Shown here piece after piece: positions 53,185 to 63,778 of a stretch of DNA of 64,000 bases. The position numbers and the translations under genes were made by a program. Origin of the DNA: Phascolarctos cinereus (taxonomy: Eukaryota; Chordata; Mammalia; Diprotodontia; Phascolarctidae). The DNA is taken from positions 13,874,001-13,938,000 of the forward strand of contig NW_018343964.1 of assembly GCF_002099425.1 (NCBI RefSeq), given 5' to 3'. Position 1 is the first letter of the stretch. Every line of letters starts with the position of its first letter. The notes under the pieces were generated by a model, which ran no database searches, was not told the DNA's origin, and worked only from the letters and a program-made list of their open reading frames with translations.

Positions 53185-53530
53185 GTTTATATGTCTATAT
53201 GCATGTATGTGTGTGTACATATAGGTATACATACATGTATATGTACATACATGTGTTATATATACAGAGATAATATATAGTATATATAGATTATACAAAT
53301 CTATATGTAGAACATATAGAGAGAATATGTAGACTATATAACTCTATACATAGAACATATAAAGAATATGCAAACACACATAGAACATATAAAATAATAT
53401 ATAAACATACATAGAACATATTAATCTATAGAATATATAAATACACACATAGAACACATACACACATGCACACACACACACATATATATACATATATATA
53501 TATACACACACATACATACACACATACGTG
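53185..53530. repeat. A+T-rich minisatellite and microsatellite block
   Basis: Mixed TATA/CATA/ACAC arrays. Within 53,300-53,460 an ACATAGAACATATAAA-like unit recurs four or five times at 30-40 bp spacing with variants. It ends in (AC)n and (AT)n runs at 53,460-53,515. Confidence 0.85.
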
Positions 53531-53849
53531 GGGAGAGAGCGAGAAAAGTCTATGGGAAAAGAAGTTTCTCCACTTTATTTAATAAACTAGGGTAGGGGAT
53601 GAGAGCTAATTACTGATAGAGATGTCACAGTTTTCACATTTTATAAGGAAATAACAGAATATATCCTGTTTGCCTTAGAATCTGGTATGAGAATGAATAA
53701 AATAATGAGGGACAGAGTTTAGTGTTGTTGTTGACAAACATACACACTTAGTGCCTATGTAGTCTATGTGTGAGGGTCACCAAACTTAACATCCTATTAC
53801 ACTAGTGTAAATATATAGTAGTGGGAGATAGTGTAAAGTTTGAGGAACT

Positions 53850-55250
53850 GCTAGTAATTCACTTTGTCCTGTATATGTAAAGTGCATAAATGGGATTCAT
53901 ATAAAACAAAGCTAGAAAGGTAGGTATGATATAAATTGTAGAGGTTCTTAAATGGTAGGCTAAGGAGTTTATATTTTATCTTAGAAGAAAGTAGTAATTC
54001 CAAGAAAATTTTTGATATGGTGATATGGTCAGACTTGTGCTTTAAGCAGATTATTTTGGCGGCTGTTGTGGGAGAGGTGATAGTCTAAACGAAAGGAGAT
54101 CAATTAGGACACTATTACCACAGCCTGAGTGAGTGGTGATAATAGACTAAACTAGGGTGGTAGCACTGAGACTTTGTGGTTTAGCAATTGATTGGCTAGT
54201 GAGATAATGTGACTGACAGTTACATACTTCTTTTAGCTTTGTAATGTGCTTTTATAGACATCTGACAATCTTCACAAAGTGAAGAGTCATGAATTATATC
54301 AAGGTTATGAACCTGGATGACTGGAAAGTTGGTGGTACCCTCAATTTATTGAAGAATTATTAAGCACTGCTATGTGCATGCCATTGTGTTGGGGATTGAG
54401 GTTACAGAGATAAAAAATGAAACTGTTCTTGTCCTCAACTAATTTATATTCTTTTGGAAGGAAGGGGTACAACATATACACAAATAAGCAAATATGAAGT
54501 ATATGCCAAAGTATACAAGGTAATAAATTGAGAGGGAGAGAGAAATGATAACTGATAAATGGAGGGATCAATTAAAGTCTTGTGTAGGACTGGTACCTGG
54601 ATGATACTCAGAAGGAACCTAGAATTCTTCCATTTAGATATAAGGAGGGAATATATTTCAGAAATAGCAACCATTTGTGCCAAGGCCCAGAAGTAGGAAA
54701 TAACAGGCCTATTTCAAAAGTAGAATGTGTGATGGGAAATAATATTAAATAAGTTTGGAAAGATTAGTGGAAGCCAGACCGTATAGGGTTTGTGTAGGGA
54801 TTATATGCTAGGCTGAGAATTTTTTGTGTTTTAGCCTGGAGCCAATATGGAGCTATTGAATATTTTTATTCAGGGTTAAGGGTAGGTTGGGGGAAAAGAT
54901 GACATAGTCAGATCTATATTTTAGGAATGTCAGTTTGTAAGCTGTTAGGAAGATGGATCAGAGAGTGGAGGGAGTGGAGAGGCTGGTTATTGAAGGCATC
55001 CAGTCAAATGATCACAAGGGACTGAACTGGGTAGAGGTGTTAGGATTGTAGAGAAGGTGACAGATGCAAGAAATATTGTATAGGTAAAATCAGTAAGACT
55101 TAGCAATTGCCTGGATAATCAATAGCAAGCATTTATTAAGCACTGACTATATGTAAGCATTGGTGCTAAATGCTGTGTGTTTGTAGGGAAATTAAAGTGA
55201 AAGTCCCTGCCCTCAAGGATCTTATGTTCTAATAAAGGAGAATGCTTACT
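53850..55250 (-). mobile_element. three L2 LINE pieces in series
   Basis: Antisense L2 at 53,850-54,343 (GGAGTTTATATTTTATCTTA, GGTCAGACTTGTGCTTTAAG). A new 3' terminus at 54,345-55,115 (TTATTAAGCACTGCTATGTG, GTGTTGGGGATTGAGGTTAC, GCCAGACCGTATAGGGTTTG). A third terminus at 55,120-55,250 (CAAGCATTTATTAAGCACTG, CCTGCCCTCAAGGATCTTAT). Confidence 0.7.
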
Positions 55251-56057
55251 TTCTCAATCTACACTCAGACAAATAGATTGGGTTCCAAGAGCGTTTCTGG
55301 CTAACTACTCCCCTCAGGGTTTTAGGAATAACCCTTATGGACTGGGATGGGGATGAGTGGGTGGGACTGGGTGGGGGGGTTTCTAATATTATCACTTATA
55401 AGACCCAACCAGTGTGTTCCCTATTCATTATCAATTGATACTAGTTAGTCAGACTTAGGGTTTTTTGTTTTTGTTTTTTTAAGAAATGGATATTTACTAA
55501 GGTGGTATAGGAAGAACAGTTGTTATAAAACACTTTCTCCTTGTCTTCCTGCCAAACTGGGGAGATGGTCTCTCACAGAATTCAGGTGAAAGTGGGTTCA
55601 AGGTTAGAGAACACATGTAAGAAAACAATAAATATTCGCTCCAAGTTGCTGGAAGTCTTTCCACCCTTCCCTTACAGAGTTTTCATGAAGTTCCCCCTAG
55701 GTATGGTGTAGCTTTCTACTAGGTTCCTTGTAGACTCCTAAAGTTCTTTCCTCAGGGAAAATTTGCTTCTGTGACTCTCAGCTCCCAATGCAGTGCTACC
55801 GTCAGCCACTGCTATTTTGAGGACACTTTTATATTTGCAGATGGATAGTCCCAAATATTCTCACCTTTTGAAGTTTGAAACCTCTTTCTATAATCAATGG
55901 TGTATATGCGTGTGTGAACTTCTCCCTCCTCTCCTCACTCCCCACCCAAGCCATTCTCTTTCAGGGGTTTGGATAAAGCTAGTCCAACCCTGGGCTGCTT
56001 GTTACTGGAATGACTGATTGTGGACTGTTTTATCAAAGCAATCCCAAAATACTTTTT
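55251..56057. other. unassigned intergenic sequence
   Basis: No gene recognised. The G-rich stretch at 55,340-55,380 and the T-rich stretch at 55,460-55,482 are low complexity. Confidence 0.4.
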
Positions 56058-56296
56058 GTGTTTTGTTATTGTTTAGTATCCAACTCTTTGTGACCACATT
56101 GTTTTCTTGGCAGAGATACAGAAGTGGTTTGCCATTTCCTTCTCCAACTCATTTTACAGATGAGGAAACAGAGGCAAGCATGGTTAAGTGACTTTGTCAG
56201 GATTACACAGCTAATAAGTATCTCGAGTCTGGATTTGAACAATGTCCTCCTGACTCCCAGGCCAGCACTCTAATCCTCTGTAGCACCTAGCTGCCC
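56058..56296 (-). mobile_element. Mar1-type CORE-SINE
   Basis: TAGTATCCAACTCTTTGTGA tail, GAAGTGGTTTGCCATTTCCT, AGGATTACACAGCTAATAAG core and TAGCACCTAGCTGCCCC head. Confidence 0.88.
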
Positions 56297-57530
56297 CTTC
56301 TTGTGTTTACACCCAGTTTATGTTTTGATTTAATCTCAATTGAGAAGTCTCAGCCTTCTGTGTTCAATTAGAGTGAAGTAGACTTCCAGTCTTAAGTAGA
56401 AAACAAATACAATACAAAAGAAGTTCAAAGTAACCTTGAGGAGGGAGTCACTAGCATCTGGGGATACCAGGAAAGGACTCATGCAGAAGGTGGCACTTGG
56501 GCTGAGTCTTAAACCAGGGTTCCAGCATGCAGAGGTGAGGATGGATTGCATCTTAGACACTGGGGATACCCACTGCAAAGACAAAGAAATGGAGGGCTGT
56601 GTGTGAGAAATACCAGGAAGGCTAATTTGACTAGGTTGTAGAGTGCATAGAGGAGAGTAATATGTAATAAATCTGGAAAGGCTGAATGAGGCCCAATTCT
56701 TAAGAATTTTCTATGACAGGGTTTATATTTTACTCTAGAAGTTATAAGGAGCCACTGGAGTTTGAGTAGGAGGTGTCATGGTCAGATCTGCATGGTCGGA
56801 AAATCATTTGGCAGCTGTATGAGAGAATAAACTAGAGTAGAAAGAGACTGAAGCAGAGAGACCAATCAGGAGGCAATTGAAACAGACAAGGAGAGCAGCC
56901 ATGATAGTTTAAATATGGTGGTGCCTGTGTGAGTGGAAAGAGGAGGGGGTTATATGTGAGAAAGGTTGAAAGGACAGTAGGTGGCAACTGACTGGGTATG
57001 TAGAGTGAGGAGTAGAGGATTAAACCAAGGTTTTGAAAATGGGTAACTGGATGGATAATGATGCCCTCAACAATAATAGGGAAGTTTAGAAGAGTGGTGG
57101 GTTTTGGGGAAAAGTTACTAAGTTCTGTTTTGTACATGTTGAATCTGATATGTCTATACGACATATCTTGAAGTGTCCAAAAGATGTTAGCAGTGAGGGA
57201 CTAGAGCTCCGGAGGGTGATTATGTCTAGATGTGTAGATTTGGTAGTCATTTGCATAGAGGTGGGAATTGATGAAATCATCAAATGAGAGACTGTAGAGA
57301 GAAAACAGCAGGGCCCAGGGCAGAGTCTTAGAGTATACACACAAATATTGGGTATGAAATAATGATCCAGCAAAAGAGCCTGAGGAGTGGTCAGCTAGGC
57401 ATGAATGGGGGGACCAAATGAGAGCAGTGTCATGAAAATCGGAGAGTAAAGAGGATTGAAGAGAAGAGCATAGTCAACAGTGTCAAATGCTAGAGATATC
57501 AAGAAGGATGAGAACTGAGAAAAGTCAATC

Positions 57531-57593
57531 TACATACATACATATATACACATATGCATATATGTATATACACACACATATATACACATATAA
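57531..57593. repeat. (TACA/TATA)n microsatellite
   Basis: TACATACATACATATATACA and related units. Confidence 0.9.
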
Positions 57594-57738
57594 TGTATTT
57601 ACTTGGTATATACATTAGACAGTTTACAATATATGTTAGTATATAATGGATATGATGTTTGAAAAAGAGGGAAGAGTCATGGATGATTCCAAAGCTGTAA
57701 ATCTGGGGGGGTATTGATAATAGAAGAGAGTAGTTTTG

Positions 57739-57817
57739 CAGGGCTTCTTAAACTCTTTCCACTTGAAACCCCTTCAGTGCTTCTTAAACTTGAGACCCCA
57801 CAGTTTAAGGAGCGCTG
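57739..57817. mobile_element. hAT-type MITE, strongly shortened
   Basis: CAGGGCTTCTTAAACTC at the left, a second CAGTGCTTCTTAAACTTG at 57,775, and an inverted AGTTTAAGGAGCGCTG at the right. The terminal repeats nearly meet, as in an internally deleted element. Confidence 0.5.
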
Positions 57818-57944
57818 GTTAAGAAACAGTTTAGGGCTGATTATAAAGAAACTGCAATAAGAAAGGCAAGTTCAGGGGTGAGGAGAACAGAAGACGATGA
57901 GTTCTATTGGGGGATGCTAATTTGGGGATACCTATTAGACATAT

Positions 57945-58192
57945 GGCAGCAAGGTGGTGTAGTGGATAGAATGCTGTGCCTGAAGTCAGGAAGACAAATC
58001 ATCCTGAGTTCAAATTTGGCCTCAGATACTTACTAGCTATGTGACCTTGGGCAAGTCACTTAACCTTGTTTGCCTTAGTTCCTTATCTGTAAAATGAGCT
58101 GGAGAAGAAAATGACAAACCACTCTAGTGTTTTTGCCAAGAAAGCCCCAAATGGGTCACAGAGAGTTGGACATGACTGAAACAACTGAACAA
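57945..58192 (+). mobile_element. Mar1-type CORE-SINE with TSD
   Basis: GGCAGCAAGGTGGTGTAGTG head, GCTATGTGACCTTGGGCAAG core, TTTGCCAAGAAAGCCCCAAA, GGACATGACTGAAACAACTG tail. TSD TATTAGACATA (57,933-57,943) and TATTGGACATA (58,193-58,203). Confidence 0.92.
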
Positions 58193-58351
58193 TATTGGAC
58201 ATACAGGAGAAAAGTGTCCAAAAGGCAGTTGATGATGGGGAACTAGTGTTCAGGAGAGAAATGGAGTCTGGATATGTAGATTTGGGAGTCATTTGGAGAG
58301 ATGAGGACTGAGCCTGGGAGGGTAGAGAGGATACACACACATCTATTTTGA

Positions 58352-58412
58352 TATAGACTATCTACTATCTATCCATCCATCCATTCATCTATCTATCTAT
58401 CTATCTAGAGAG
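58352..58412. repeat. (TCTA/TCCA)n microsatellite
   Basis: CTATCTATCCATCCATCCAT then ATCTATCTATCTATCTATCT. Confidence 0.93.
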
Positions 58413-58439
58413 GTATGCCCTAAGTGTGTGTGAAGAGAG

Positions 58440-58960
58440 TCAAACAAAAAGCTCTAGGAAAATTGGAGGAGGGGGTAGAAAGAACATTTTCGGTTAGGGA
58501 AACTTCTCTTGGGGTCTCAGGGAAAGTTTCATTGTTGAGTTCCAACATGAACTGAAGGATGAGAAGGATCTTAACAGCAGGAAGGAAGAATTCCAGGCAT
58601 AGAGGCCAGCCTGTGCAAATGTGTAGAAGGCAGGAGGTGACAGACTAAGATCAAGGTACAGATAATGCAATATGACTGGAATATAGTATGTCTGTTAAGA
58701 AGAATAGTATACAATTCTGAGGATAATGTGAAATAAGTCATAATCTGAAAGGAAGTAGATTGGCTCTGGATTGTAAAAGCTATATTGGGGAGTTTGTATA
58801 TTTTATGCTTTTTAGGCAATGGGGTTTTTTTCACTGAGGGTTTTCAAATGGGGAAATCCCCTGGTCAGACCTGTGCATTTTGGAATGCTTTTAGTTAAAC
58901 ATGGATTGGCAGTTTTTCTTTATGCCAGCATAAGGGTAAGGACTGGACTTTTGACAGGGA
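58440..58960 (-). mobile_element. L2 LINE fragment
   Basis: GGTCTCAGGGAAAGTTTCAT, AATTCCAGGCATAGAGGCCA, GCCTGTGCAAATGTGTAGAA and CCTGGTCAGACCTGTGCATT follow antisense L2 order. Confidence 0.65.
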
Positions 58961-59019
58961 ACTTCTGGATGAGACAATTCCATATACCAGTGAGGATCAA
59001 CTTACTTCTACTAACTTGT

Positions 59020-59135
59020 ACTCTTAGAAGATTGCCTGGAGCATTAACTTGTTACACAGCTGGTGTGTCAGAGGCCAGACTTGAATCCAGTTCTTCCTGG
59101 CTCTAAGGCCAGTTGTCTATGCCCTTGTGCTCCAC
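59020..59135 (-). mobile_element. CORE-SINE fragment
   Basis: TACACAGCTGGTGTGTCAGA, GGCCAGACTTGAATCCAGTT and TTCCTGGCTCTAAGGCCAGT in antisense order. A second small fragment follows at 59,285-59,345. Confidence 0.6.
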
Positions 59136-59369
59136 AACTATACCCAAAATGCTGAGTACATGATGAAAGTCCTCAGTAGCTTGGATGGATTCCCATGGTG
59201 AATTTATGGGAAGTAGTGGAAAAGAGTTGAGAGGAGAGAGGGGAATACCCAAATAGCTTCTAATTGGAAGAAATGACTACATCTATAAGATTAAAGCTCT
59301 TCCTGACTCAGAGGCTGGCTCTTTATGCACTATGCTATACTGACCCTCTTTCACAGCACAATACTGGTA

Positions 59370-59520
59370 GTAACAACTCATTTATACCTTACAATCCTGT
59401 AAGGTAGTGATTGAAAGTATTATTTCTCCTTTAAATTTTTTTTTACACAGATAAGGTGAGATGGTAAGTGACTTGGCCAGGGTCACACAACTAGCACATG
59501 GTCGAGGTGGGATTCTTTTC
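59370..59520 (-). mobile_element. MIR SINE
   Basis: ACTCATTTATACCTTACAAT, CCTGTAAGGTAGTGATTGAA, and the GCCAGGGTCACACAACTAGC core. Confidence 0.6.
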
Positions 59521-59529
59521 TAGCTAACC

Positions 59530-60489
59530 TGGAATGACAGGTGGACTCTATTAAAAGTTCTTATGCAGTATAACAAAGCGCTATCTCATTTTTGCAGAGC
59601 AGACCCAGACTTTTGCTTAATATCTCCTTTAATATCAAACTTAGTCCCGAGTGAAAGCCTGAATTAATTCTTCTACACTAAGAATAAGGTTTCTCTGGGA
59701 CGTGCTCGAACCAGCTTACAGAGCTCAGCTCAGTATGAGAATTTACACCTCAGAAACTGGCAAACTAAACAAACCAGGGCTCAATTTATTGTTCTTTGCC
59801 TAGACAGGAGAAAGTGATGGAGAAAATGTTAATAATGGAGATTAAACTCAAAAGTGCTTTGTGGGCGTTAAGCATTTGCCAGCACCTAGGGCAGTGAAAA
59901 ATCAAACCCGGAGAACAACCAGGTAGGTCCTTTCCAGAGAGAGCTTTCCAAATCAGTTCCAGGCAGAAACAAAAGTCTCCTTTTTTTGAGAGATCGAGGC
60001 AGGTACTCCTGGTACTTCAGGTCAGTTAAGTTGTGTAATTGACTTAGCCTGTTCCTCCCACCAGGGTGTAATGTTCCTATCTGGAACACGGTGGCACTCC
60101 CCAGGTGGGAAGGGAGCCAAGTTGGGGCACCGCTCCCAGACAGATCATTCATGGAAATGGGACACACGCCTTTGAGAAAACGGGGCCAACTGTCCCCAGA
60201 GGAGTAACTGGGGACACTCGAAACCCACTCCCGGCTTAAGAATGTTAAGAGGAACTGTGGTCTTTTCCTGGTTCTCCCGCTCGGGGAGGCGTCTCCGAGG
60301 ACACCCTGGCCCTTAGGGTCTTGTGTGCCCCTCCTTCCCCCAACTGGAGCTTGCCTGTTGGGGGGGGTCCTCCCTGGACTAGGGGAGCCCCCATTCAAGG
60401 GTGTCCCGCTTCCTAGGCACTCCGAGAAGGTGTAGCTTCCCCAGGAATCACCGGGAAATAAAACACTTTTAATTTTGTCCCAAGTCCCT
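59530..60489. other. TP53BP2: repeat-free flank of the TP53BP2 promoter
   Basis: No interspersed repeat recognised over nearly 1 kb, unlike the rest of the upstream sequence. It contains CTAAACAAACCAGG at about 59,765 (forkhead-like). GC content rises from about 60,040. The 217-codon minus-strand frame at 59,886-60,539 has low-complexity, proline/serine-rich composition and no domain, so I leave it out as a gene. Confidence 0.5.
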
Positions 60490-60834
60490 CTTGGGGTCGA
60501 ATAAATGGCGGTAGCCGCTCCCGACTGCTTCGGAAGCACTCACGCCCCCTCCCCCGGCCTTTAGGGAGGGCGTGGAGTCGCACAGCCGGGGCGCTCAGCC
60601 AAGGAAACGTGAGCCTGCGCGCGCCCGTACCACTTCCCGGCCCCTGGGGCGCGCGCCCGTCGTCTCGCTCCACACTCACTCCTCCTTGCCTCTGCCCCTC
60701 CCTTCATCTTGCGCTCGGAGGCGCGCGCGCGCACCAGAGTTCCTGAGCGCGCCTTCGCCCGCGTGCTTTTGTCTTGAAAGCGGGGTCGTTTCCCTCTCCT
60801 GCTCAGGGCTGGTGAGCGGGGCGCGCGCCATCCC

Positions 60835-60950
60835 ATTGGCCCCTCGGCTTCCCCGAGGAGCTGCTTCTTCCGCCCCGCCTTCTCTCCCCTTACGTAGGGC
60901 GGGGCCAGCGGCGCGGCTGGGCGGGGGCGTGTCCGGAGCTGGGGCGGGCC
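60835..60950 (+). promoter_or_regulatory. TP53BP2: core-promoter motif cluster (CCAAT, GC boxes)
   Basis: An inverted CCAAT box (ATTGG) at 60,835-60,839. GC boxes at about 60,870-60,879 (CCGCCCCGCC), 60,897-60,906 (GGGCGGGGCC), 60,919-60,930 and 60,941-60,949 (GGGGCGGGC). A TTACGTAG half-CRE-like string lies at about 60,890. An NF-Y site 60-100 bp upstream of Sp1 sites is a common arrangement for TATA-less start regions. Confidence 0.55.
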
Positions 60951-61251
60951 CCGGGATTAGTGGGTTTTGGAGAGGAGGTGGGAGCCGGAGCCGCCGGGGG
61001 CGCGGAGGAAACAAAGCCGCGGCGTGGGGGCGCTGCCACTTGGGAGGGGGTGGGCGCGGGGGCTCGGAGGCGTCCTTTCTCGGGCGGTGGGCTCCGTGTG
61101 GCCGCAGCTGTCGGCCCGAACCCCCCCGCCTCCCTTTGCAACAGGTCCGGCCTCCCCTGCCCCACCGGCCCCGGCCCGGGCCCGGTCCTGGTCTCTGGGG
61201 TCGTGTCCCCGCGCTCGCCGGGCGGGGTCTCCAGCCCGGCTCCCCGCTTCG

Positions 61252-61278
61252 ATGCGGTTCGGATCCAAAATGATGCCG
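61252..61278 (+). CDS. TP53BP2: TP53BP2 (ASPP2) first coding exon, partial
   Basis: Nine codons, MRFGSKMMP, end exactly at CCG followed by the donor GTGAGT. The long human isoform of TP53BP2, as I remember it, starts MRFGSKMMPMFLTVYL; the shorter numbering starts at the first of the paired methionines. ASPP2 binds p53 through C-terminal ankyrin repeats and an SH3 domain and raises p53 activity at apoptotic genes. It is also a protein phosphatase 1 regulatory subunit and acts in cell polarity. The N-terminal ubiquitin-like fold would begin in exon 2, outside the window. ATG at 61,252 has a weak context (T at -3); the ATGs at 61,270 and 61,273 have A at -3, so leaky scanning could yield MMP-initiated protein. 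The frame stays open upstream to at least 60,967. The paralogue PPP1R13B also starts MMP, but MRFGSK points to TP53BP2. Confidence 0.78.
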
Positions 61279-61284
61279 GTGAGT
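61279..61284 (+). other. TP53BP2: splice donor of TP53BP2 exon 1
   Basis: GTGAGT directly after the ninth codon, a near-consensus U1 site. It leaves the reading frame in phase 0 (after a complete codon). Confidence 0.75.
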
Positions 61285-62619
61285 GTGAGTGCGGAGCGAG
61301 TCCGGAAGAGTGGAAGCGGGCGGGAGCTCCTGGTGTGTTTGGGGTGGGGGTGGGGAGGGGTGGCGGGGAGGCGGCGGGTCCGTGCCTGGGTTCCGTTTCT
61401 GGGACGGCGCCCGGCGGGGAGCTAGCGGGGGTGCCTCGGACGATACTTGCCCCTTTCTCCTCCATTCCTGGGAGCTGCTCCGGATCCTGTTTCTGCCTCT
61501 ACCCTACCTGTTTTCGCCGGCGGGGCGGGGGGTGGTCGGCGCCTCACTGCTTTACCTTCCATCCCTCAGGCTTTCTCTTTGATTGAGGCCTCTGGAGGCT
61601 TTGAGATTACGGAGAGGGAGGAATCGCAATTTGGGGGCTCTGCAACTATTTTCCGGCACTTTTCTTCCCTCCCCCCCCCACGGGAACGAGCCCAGCTCTG
61701 GAACTTATTGAGGAGTTGCACTGGCTGAAACTCAAAACTTTCCCCTTTCGATCAATAGTAGCGTATTGATTTAGTTCTTTTCAGTTGCTGAGTCCTTGAA
61801 TAGGAGCACTTGGCCTCTGCCCTGTTTTTTAAGCAGAATTTGGATCCAATTGCTGTCTCTACACTCATCTCTTCTTGAAAATTGAATTTGGTAAAGTCAC
61901 TTTCAAAAGATCTCAGCCTTTAATAATGACTCCTACCTTTCTCCTTCCGCTCTACAGTTGGTAATTTGGATATTCATGAATCCTCTCAACTATGTTCGTT
62001 CATTTTGATTAATAATGTCTTTGGGAGTCAAGTGATTTTTGTTTGAGAGATCAACAAGTTGAAGTAACTACTAGCCATACATAAAAGGTGTACAACAGGC
62101 TTGAAGTTGGGGTGCTGGATGCAGGGGAAGGGAAACCTTCACTTCTGAAACGTTGGGTGTTTTTCACCTAATGGCAATGTCATCAAGTTTATTTCAATGA
62201 ATGATGCATATTTCGGTACACTTGTTTATTTATGAAACTTGTAGTTATATTTAGCCCAGGGTAGTGCACCCAGCTAGTTCTTATTATAATGGTTGAGGTT
62301 GTGATATTGTGAGGATCAAATGTTAAGAGAAACTGTATCCAAGGGGCTTTGTAAACCTGAAATCATAGAATGCAATTGTTAACACTTAGCCAGCCTGGTT
62401 TGTTTCCCTGGAGTAGGGATATTTCTATCTGTAATTTTTGAAATAGCGTCTCTACTATGTTTATACTAACATGTGAAATAGTGTCCTTAAATTTTTGTAG
62501 TTTTAATCACATATATTAAAAAGAAAACAAAAAAATGTTACTTAGTTACCTTCCTGGCAGAGTAAGGTGATTTCCTATAGGTCACTAAACTTCATTGGCA
62601 GTTATATGAACAAACTTAA

Positions 62620-62740
62620 AATTTTCTTTGTAATTGAGATTCTTTGTAATATCAAATGAGTTATTATTTGTAAAGCACTTAGCACAGTGCCTGGTACATG
62701 GGAGGCACTTCATAAATACTTGTTTCCTTCATTCCTTCTT
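62620..62740 (+). mobile_element. MIR SINE 3' end
   Basis: ATATCAAATGAGTTATTATT, GTAAAGCACTTAGCACAGTG and GGAGGCACTTCATAAATACT in sense, in the direction of TP53BP2. Confidence 0.75.
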
Positions 62741-63615
62741 TAATTGTAGGTGTGTTTGGTAGGATCTTTCATTTCCATTTGCAAATATAAAACTTCTTAT
62801 CTTTTAGGAGTCCAGGAAAGTTGTTTATAGGAATGGACACATACACAACAGGTTTGGCATCTGTCTGCTCAGGTTATAAAGACAGATTTACCAGAGCCAG
62901 AATACAATTCAGTGTGGGTAACAAATTTGAATGCCTTGAATAAACTGTCTGGGCATTTCACATTTATTATTCTCAAACTCCAAAAGATAACGGAGGAAAG
63001 GAAAAGCAAAAAGAAAGAAGCATTAGGTGCTGAAATTTTGCACAATGAAATTTCAAAGTAAAATTTTATTTTAATTTATCTTTATTATTATCAGGGAACC
63101 TAACCTAGAAATACAAATAAGTATTTATACAACTTTTTTTGGGTCATGAACCCCTTTGGCAATCTAAAGTGCAAATTATTCTACCAGCAAATTGAAATTT
63201 ATAGGCTGCTAAGGTAATTTAAAGGATGTCAAAACAGGAACCATGAAACTGACCCAGAGTCCAGGTTTGAGGAAGAAAAAATGAAATTCCTTTTTCAAAA
63301 GTATAATGCAGTCGATCAGTTAGAATTTTCTACTTTTATTTTAATCCTACATGAAATGTGATAGCAGCTGTTTTGTGTGTAGATGTGAACCGTTGACTGA
63401 ACTTTGGTATAAAATTGGAGGTGTAGATGAAATTCTCCACTTCCACTGACTTGCGTATAATTCTATCTTGATACACATCTCTGATCTTTGGAGGTTAGGA
63501 GGGGATGAGAGAAATGTAATAAGTAGATTTTTGAAATTGTTATGCTGTGGGGGGGGTATCCTGGTTAATTTAACATTCTGACTAAATGGGAGATACAGTT
63601 TATGTGTGTATAAAG

Positions 63616-63778
63616 TAGGATCATAGATTTCCAGTTGGAAGGGAACTTAAAAATTAACTAGGCCGACCTCATTTTACAAATCAGGAAACTGAGGCCCATA
63701 AGTTCACATGAAGTATAATACCTGGCAGAATCAGGATTCAAATTTAGGTCCGCATGTTCCAAATCCAGCACTCTTTAA
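63616..63778 (-). mobile_element. MIR-like SINE with L3-type tail
   Basis: AGTAGGATCATAGATTTCCA, GTTGGAAGGGAACTTAAAAA, the CAAATCAGGAAACTGAGGCC block and a GGATTCAAATTTAGGTCCGC end, antisense. Confidence 0.65.

Larger units (their letters stand above)
56375..58325 (-). mobile_element. long L2 LINE with nested elements
   Basis: Antisense L2 from near the 3' end through the RT C-terminal region. A minus-strand frame at 56,832-57,164 shows Y-K-T-E-L-S-N-F-S-P-K-P and I-I-H-P-V-T-H-F-Q-N-L-G, the L2 motif after the catalytic box; the frame at 57,086-57,373 continues in another register. Interrupted by microsatellite (57,531-57,593), a hAT scrap (57,739-57,817) and a Mar1 SINE (57,945-58,192). 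L2 blocks between 57,655 and 58,325 partly repeat ones seen at 57,000-57,250, so a second L2 copy may be present. Confidence 0.75.
60490..61560 (+). promoter_or_regulatory. TP53BP2: CpG-island promoter of TP53BP2
   Basis: The only stretch in the window with dense CpG: runs such as GCGCGCGCGC at about 60,721 and GGGCGGGGGCGTG at about 60,919. There is no TATA box. Broad, TATA-less CpG-island promoters are usual for ubiquitously expressed genes such as TP53BP2. Transcription most likely starts between about 60,900 and 61,150, but the sequence does not fix a site. The 5' UTR continues to 61,251. Confidence 0.8.

Noticed and set aside
53185-53530. CRISPR-like spaced repeats
   Set aside because: Unit spacing varies, 'spacers' are themselves repeats, and the genome is vertebrate nuclear; it is a minisatellite.
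59886-60539. 217-codon minus-strand open frame next to the CpG island, suggesting a divergent gene
   Set aside because: Proline/serine/glycine-rich with no domain, no clear splice sites and rising GC content that depletes stops. A divergent non-coding transcript is possible but the frame itself is not evidence of a protein.
60572-61586. Several long overlapping frames on both strands (up to 233 codons) in the CpG island
   Set aside because: All arise from high GC content. They overlap one another on both strands and have arginine/proline/glycine-rich low-complexity translations. Only the frame containing MRFGSKMMP has an independent identity.
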